A DNA stretch of 64,000 bases from Hypericum androsaemum (Eukaryota; Streptophyta; Magnoliopsida; Malpighiales; Hypericaceae), in assembly GCA_963995505.1 (NCBI GenBank), contig OZ023182.1, forward strand, positions 17,583,619 through 17,647,618, read 5' to 3'. Made by a program: the position numbers and the translations under genes. The notes beneath the pieces are model-generated. The model did no database searches and had not been told where the DNA came from. It worked only from the letters and a program-made list of their open reading frames with translations. How positions within the stretch are numbered: the first letter of the stretch is position 1; every line of letters begins with the position of its first letter. Shown here in pieces: positions 60,879-64,000 of the stretch.

Positions 60879-61687
60879 TGTTGGAGCGGAAAATTAATTC
60901 TCGGATTTGTTTGACCATATCTCAGTAAAATAGACGTATCTTCCTACTCGTATATCCGATTGATGCAATTCTAAAAGCAACAAAAAGATAAAACACGGAT
61001 CTAGAACTTTCTAGTTTGTGACTTCTCCAAATTCGGCACAGAAGGAGGTCAGACTTGGGTCGGAAATTTTGGGAATAGATTTTCTCCTTATTAGGCCGCG
61101 GATCTGCTGAACCTATTTTGGTAAAAATACCGTAACTTTCTCCTCAAGTATTGGATTGACACGATTCCAAAAGTCAAGGAGAAGACAGAGATCTATAACT
61201 TTGTTGTTTATGACTTTTTCAAATTCAGCACGGAAAATGGTCAAATATGGGTTAGAAGTTTCGGACAGTTTAAGTTTTTCTTATTAGGCCGAGGCTATGT
61301 TAATTTTCCTATTTGAAAACGGTCTAGGGTTTTTCTATGGGGCTGGGGTCAGCTTATCTATATAAGGAGAGCTAGGTACAGGCATGAAGACACCCACAAA
61401 TAACACATCAAATCTTTAGCTTCATAGCTTTTATCGTAGCTTTTATCTTATGTAGCCTCTAGTTCTTATCTTTATGTTTTTCCCTTCCCCTTCTCTCCCA
61501 TATGTTCAATAAAGTTCTTGCTTTTCTACCAATTCTTTTCGCTTCTATCTATTCTAATCTTTATCTTCTCTTCTCTTTTCCCATATTTCTTCTATTTCTC
61601 CCTTTCGTTCGAATCACTCTTGGGACGGCCACTCCAGACCCGTTCTAAAGATCGTTTTTGACGTTCTACCATAATTTATTTGCAACA
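60879..61687 (+). mobile_element. 3' LTR of the nested retrotransposon
   Basis: 809 bp, TGTTGGAGCGG...TTATTTGCAACA, colinear with the 5' LTR with scattered substitutions. Followed by TSD copy AAATT. Confidence 0.92.
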
Positions 61688-61692
61688 AAATT

Positions 61693-61710
61693 ATACTTAT
61701 AAAAAAAAGA
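61693..61710 (+). mobile_element. 3' tip of the LINE (beyond the LTR insertion)
   Basis: ATACTTATAAAAAAAAGA joins to the sequence before 57974 and is followed by the LINE's own TSD at 61711-61727. Confidence 0.88.
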
Positions 61711-61727
61711 AGATTGTGAGGTTCAAT

Positions 61728-61945
61728 TTTTTTGAAAGTAAAAGATTTTCAAATATTTTTGAACCGTGGGTCCTTAATCATGTTTGGTAGTTTAAGACGC
61801 ATATCCTGTATGAATTATATTTTTAAAGAGTTTAAAAGCAATAATCTTGATCTATCATAAAAAAGAGTAAAGGTCTTGATCCTATATATCATAAACAAAT
61901 CTTGTCTATCGTCATTCTTAACAATTCAGTTTCTAGAATTACCAT
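61728..61945. other. Intergenic, AT-rich
   Basis: Nothing recognised. Confidence 0.4.
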
Positions 61946-61953
61946 ACCTCATG

Positions 61954-62439
61954 TAAGGGTGAGCAAAAAATCCGTTATCCGATATCCGAATCCGATATCC
62001 GAATCCGATATCCGATTTTTTTTCGGATTCGGATTCGGATACTTTTATATTCGGATTCGGATTATCCAAAATATTTATTTCGGATTCGGATTCGGATTCG
62101 GATATAAGAAATATAAATTCGGATTATCCGAATATCCAAATTTATTAATACATATGTAATATATCTATTGGGCTGGCCGATTTTAATTGGAAGATGGGGT
62201 TGACCTTAACACATATATTATATTTAAACACGTTTGACTCTATATAAAACTAAACAACAGCAAAATTCGGATAATTCGGATTATCCGAGTCCGAATCCGA
62301 AATAATTTCGGATTTCGGATTTTGGATAATTCGGATTTCGGATTGGGATTCGGATAAAAAAAAAATACTAAATTCGGATATTTCGGATAATAGGAAATTC
62401 GAATAATTCGGATTCGGATTATCCGAATGCTCACCCCTA
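61954..62439. mobile_element. hAT-like MITE with CGGATT repeats
   Basis: Ends TAAGGGTGAGCAAAAAATCC and GAATGCTCACCCCTA match the plant hAT-type terminus (T)AGGGGTGAGCA. Both arms are CGGATTCGGAT-type runs in inverse orientation. Flanking 8-mers ACCTCATG (61946-61953) and CCGTCATG (62440-62447) agree at 6 of 8. The open frames inside are repeat artefacts. Confidence 0.75.
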
Positions 62440-62447
62440 CCGTCATG

Positions 62448-64000
62448 CATGAGCCTCTAAGCTGTTCTCAAAAGATAGAACAACTCTTTAAATTTTATTT
62501 TGTCTACGACAATTCTCATATAATCAGGACTCAGGCATGAGTTTATACGAGTACGGTTATCATGGTAATATATATTTGTTTTATTTACAAGATTGGAATA
62601 AAATTCTCCATTCTTGGATCTCATATTTGGTCTAGTTATTTTTGGGTCTCATTAAATCGATACATATCGATGGATAAGCTAACCATAAGACAATCCTTGC
62701 ATCCTACATCATGTGACAAGTTGGAGATACCTTAAAAAAGAAATGAACGAAAACAAGTTGGAAAAAGTCACCATCTCTTCTCTTTTTTGAGAAGTTTTTT
62801 TTTGGAGAAGGGAGTCACCATCTCTTCTCGAAAGATAAAAACGTGGACATCTAACCAACCGCAAGCAAGAGAGGCAGTCATGGTGTACTAGGAGCTCCAA
62901 TAATGGTGGGTGTACCAGTACAACTCCCAATCACGTGACGTAGATATGATCTGCTAGATACAGATATTAAAAAATTGGGATTTGTTAGAAATTTTCTTCC
63001 GGCGGCTAATTGTTCCGAACACTAAACTGCAGAAAAATTTACATTTGAATTGATAAGTTGTAAAAAAAAATTTTAACAAATATTTAACACTGATATTTTT
63101 TTATTATTTGAAGTCGATATTTCTTAGTTAAATTAAAACATTCCGGTGGCTAATTTGCTACCAATTTGTACACCCAAATTTGTTCAATCAAAATTTATCT
63201 AAGTAGTAAAATATTTGGATTCTTTTAAAAAGTTTTTTTTAACCTTACGAATGAAAAAATTACTATTGTTTTTTTGTGATAATGAAAAAGTCACTATTGA
63301 AAAAAGTTTTAAAAAAATAGGATTTCGTAGTGCTCGATCTTACTTGCTTTGGAAAGAATAAATTGTGCATAAAGAATAAGATGCAGTGCTTGGCCCTAAC
63401 ATTTAATTACATTAGCTCCACAGCAATTGGCCAGTTTGTGTACCTCCAATTATCTCGATAATACGGTGGTTGGGTTGTACATCTAAACATTAATTGTATT
63501 CCGTTAATGTGAAAACAACAACTTAATTATTTCAATTTAGAGTTAGCCACAAAGGGTATAAACTATGAAGCATCAAGTGGACCTGCTATATAATAAACAA
63601 AAAATGTGGCTTGTGATGCTTACGTTTGAAACAATAAGCATTAACATTAATAAGCAAGAAGCCTAGTGCTTGCCCTAAAAAGAAAAGAAAAAAAAGAAAA
63701 GCCTAGTGCTTTGAGCTTCTTGTCTCTTTTCCGGACTTTGGGCCGTCCACGTTTTGTATCTCCATGCGTAAATCAATTGTTTAACAATCACTTTGATTTG
63801 ATTTTTTTTTTTGAAGTGGAGGGGTAAAGACCCAGATATATAAATAAAAATGGCCAATACATCTTACTAAGTATAAGGCTCTTTTCTCGGCCTCTTGTGA
63901 GGTTGCGACCGCCGGTCTCGTGAATACCCTATTATGAGAAAATCCAGTGGAAAAAATCCGTGATAGGAAAAGAGTACCTTGGGGGGAAAAGTCCCCCCTT
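62448..64000. other. Intergenic, AT-rich, to the window end
   Basis: No gene recognised. The last 200 bp (GAGGTTGCGACCGCCGGTCT near 63900) resemble the dispersed sequence near 23150. Confidence 0.4.

Larger units (their letters stand above)
57974..61687 (+). mobile_element. Non-autonomous LTR retrotransposon nested in the LINE
   Basis: LTRs 57974-58786 and 60879-61687 are flanked by a perfect 5-bp TSD AAATT (57969-57973, 61688-61692). A putative primer-binding site TGGCACGCTCAGTGGGAC starts at 58794; a G-rich tract (GTGTGGGGGGCAT) precedes the 3' LTR. The 2.1-kb interior lacks protease, reverse transcriptase, RNase H and integrase and has one large frame (59330-60559). It is thus a LARD/TRIM-like passenger that would depend on another element's enzymes. 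Confidence 0.93.

Noticed and set aside
61902..62159. 85-aa frame rich in GFGFGYF repeats
   Set aside because: Translation of CGGATT repeats in a hAT-like MITE.

Overview
The window is nuclear DNA from a flowering plant, most likely a eudicot. It is AT-rich between genes, with GT/AG introns, and it holds six recognisable plant genes separated by dense transposable-element debris. No tRNA, rRNA, CRISPR array or prokaryote-style operon was seen. The species cannot be named from the sequence alone.

Genes in order: an NDR1/HIN1-like LEA_2 membrane protein (121-1059, +, 5' side possibly incomplete); a complete four-exon ubiquitin-conjugating E2 enzyme (6001-8247, +, 148 aa, Cys85); an intronless CRF-type AP2/ERF transcription factor (20233-20928, +); a small secreted six-cysteine protein reconstructed from three short exons on the minus strand (27243-28408); a NETWORKED 4-type actin-binding coiled-coil protein (34391-36577, +, 3 exons, 573 aa); and cinnamate 4-hydroxylase, CYP73A (50515-53418, +, 3 exons, 505 aa), with AC elements in its promoter. 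The genes are unrelated in function and are not a cluster.

Most of the rest is mobile DNA, much of it resolvable to the base through target-site duplications (TSDs). 0-5 kb: a 453-bp TIR element with a 22-bp repeat core and a probable solo LTR. 9.8-10.4 kb: a 5'-truncated LINE with a 16-bp TSD. 16.2-18.8 kb: an internally deleted Copia element on the minus strand. 19-30 kb: three long-TIR Mutator-like elements. 31 kb: a solo LTR. 37.7-41.5 kb: a three-unit tandem repeat broken up by successive TIR insertions. 43.6-49.8 kb: more TIR elements, a 1.4-kb palindrome rich in GGCGCC, and a 22-bp minisatellite. 54-62.4 kb: a Ty3/gypsy fragment, another Mutator-like element, a LINE with a non-autonomous LTR element nested in it, and a hAT-like MITE.

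The most noteworthy non-genic signal is a set of non-autonomous TIR families with 9-bp TSDs. I label them A, B, C and D for this window only. A and B begin with GGG or a near variant and share a long-TIR design; A has four copies and B three intact copies. C has two copies in opposite orientation. No transposase is visible in any of them.
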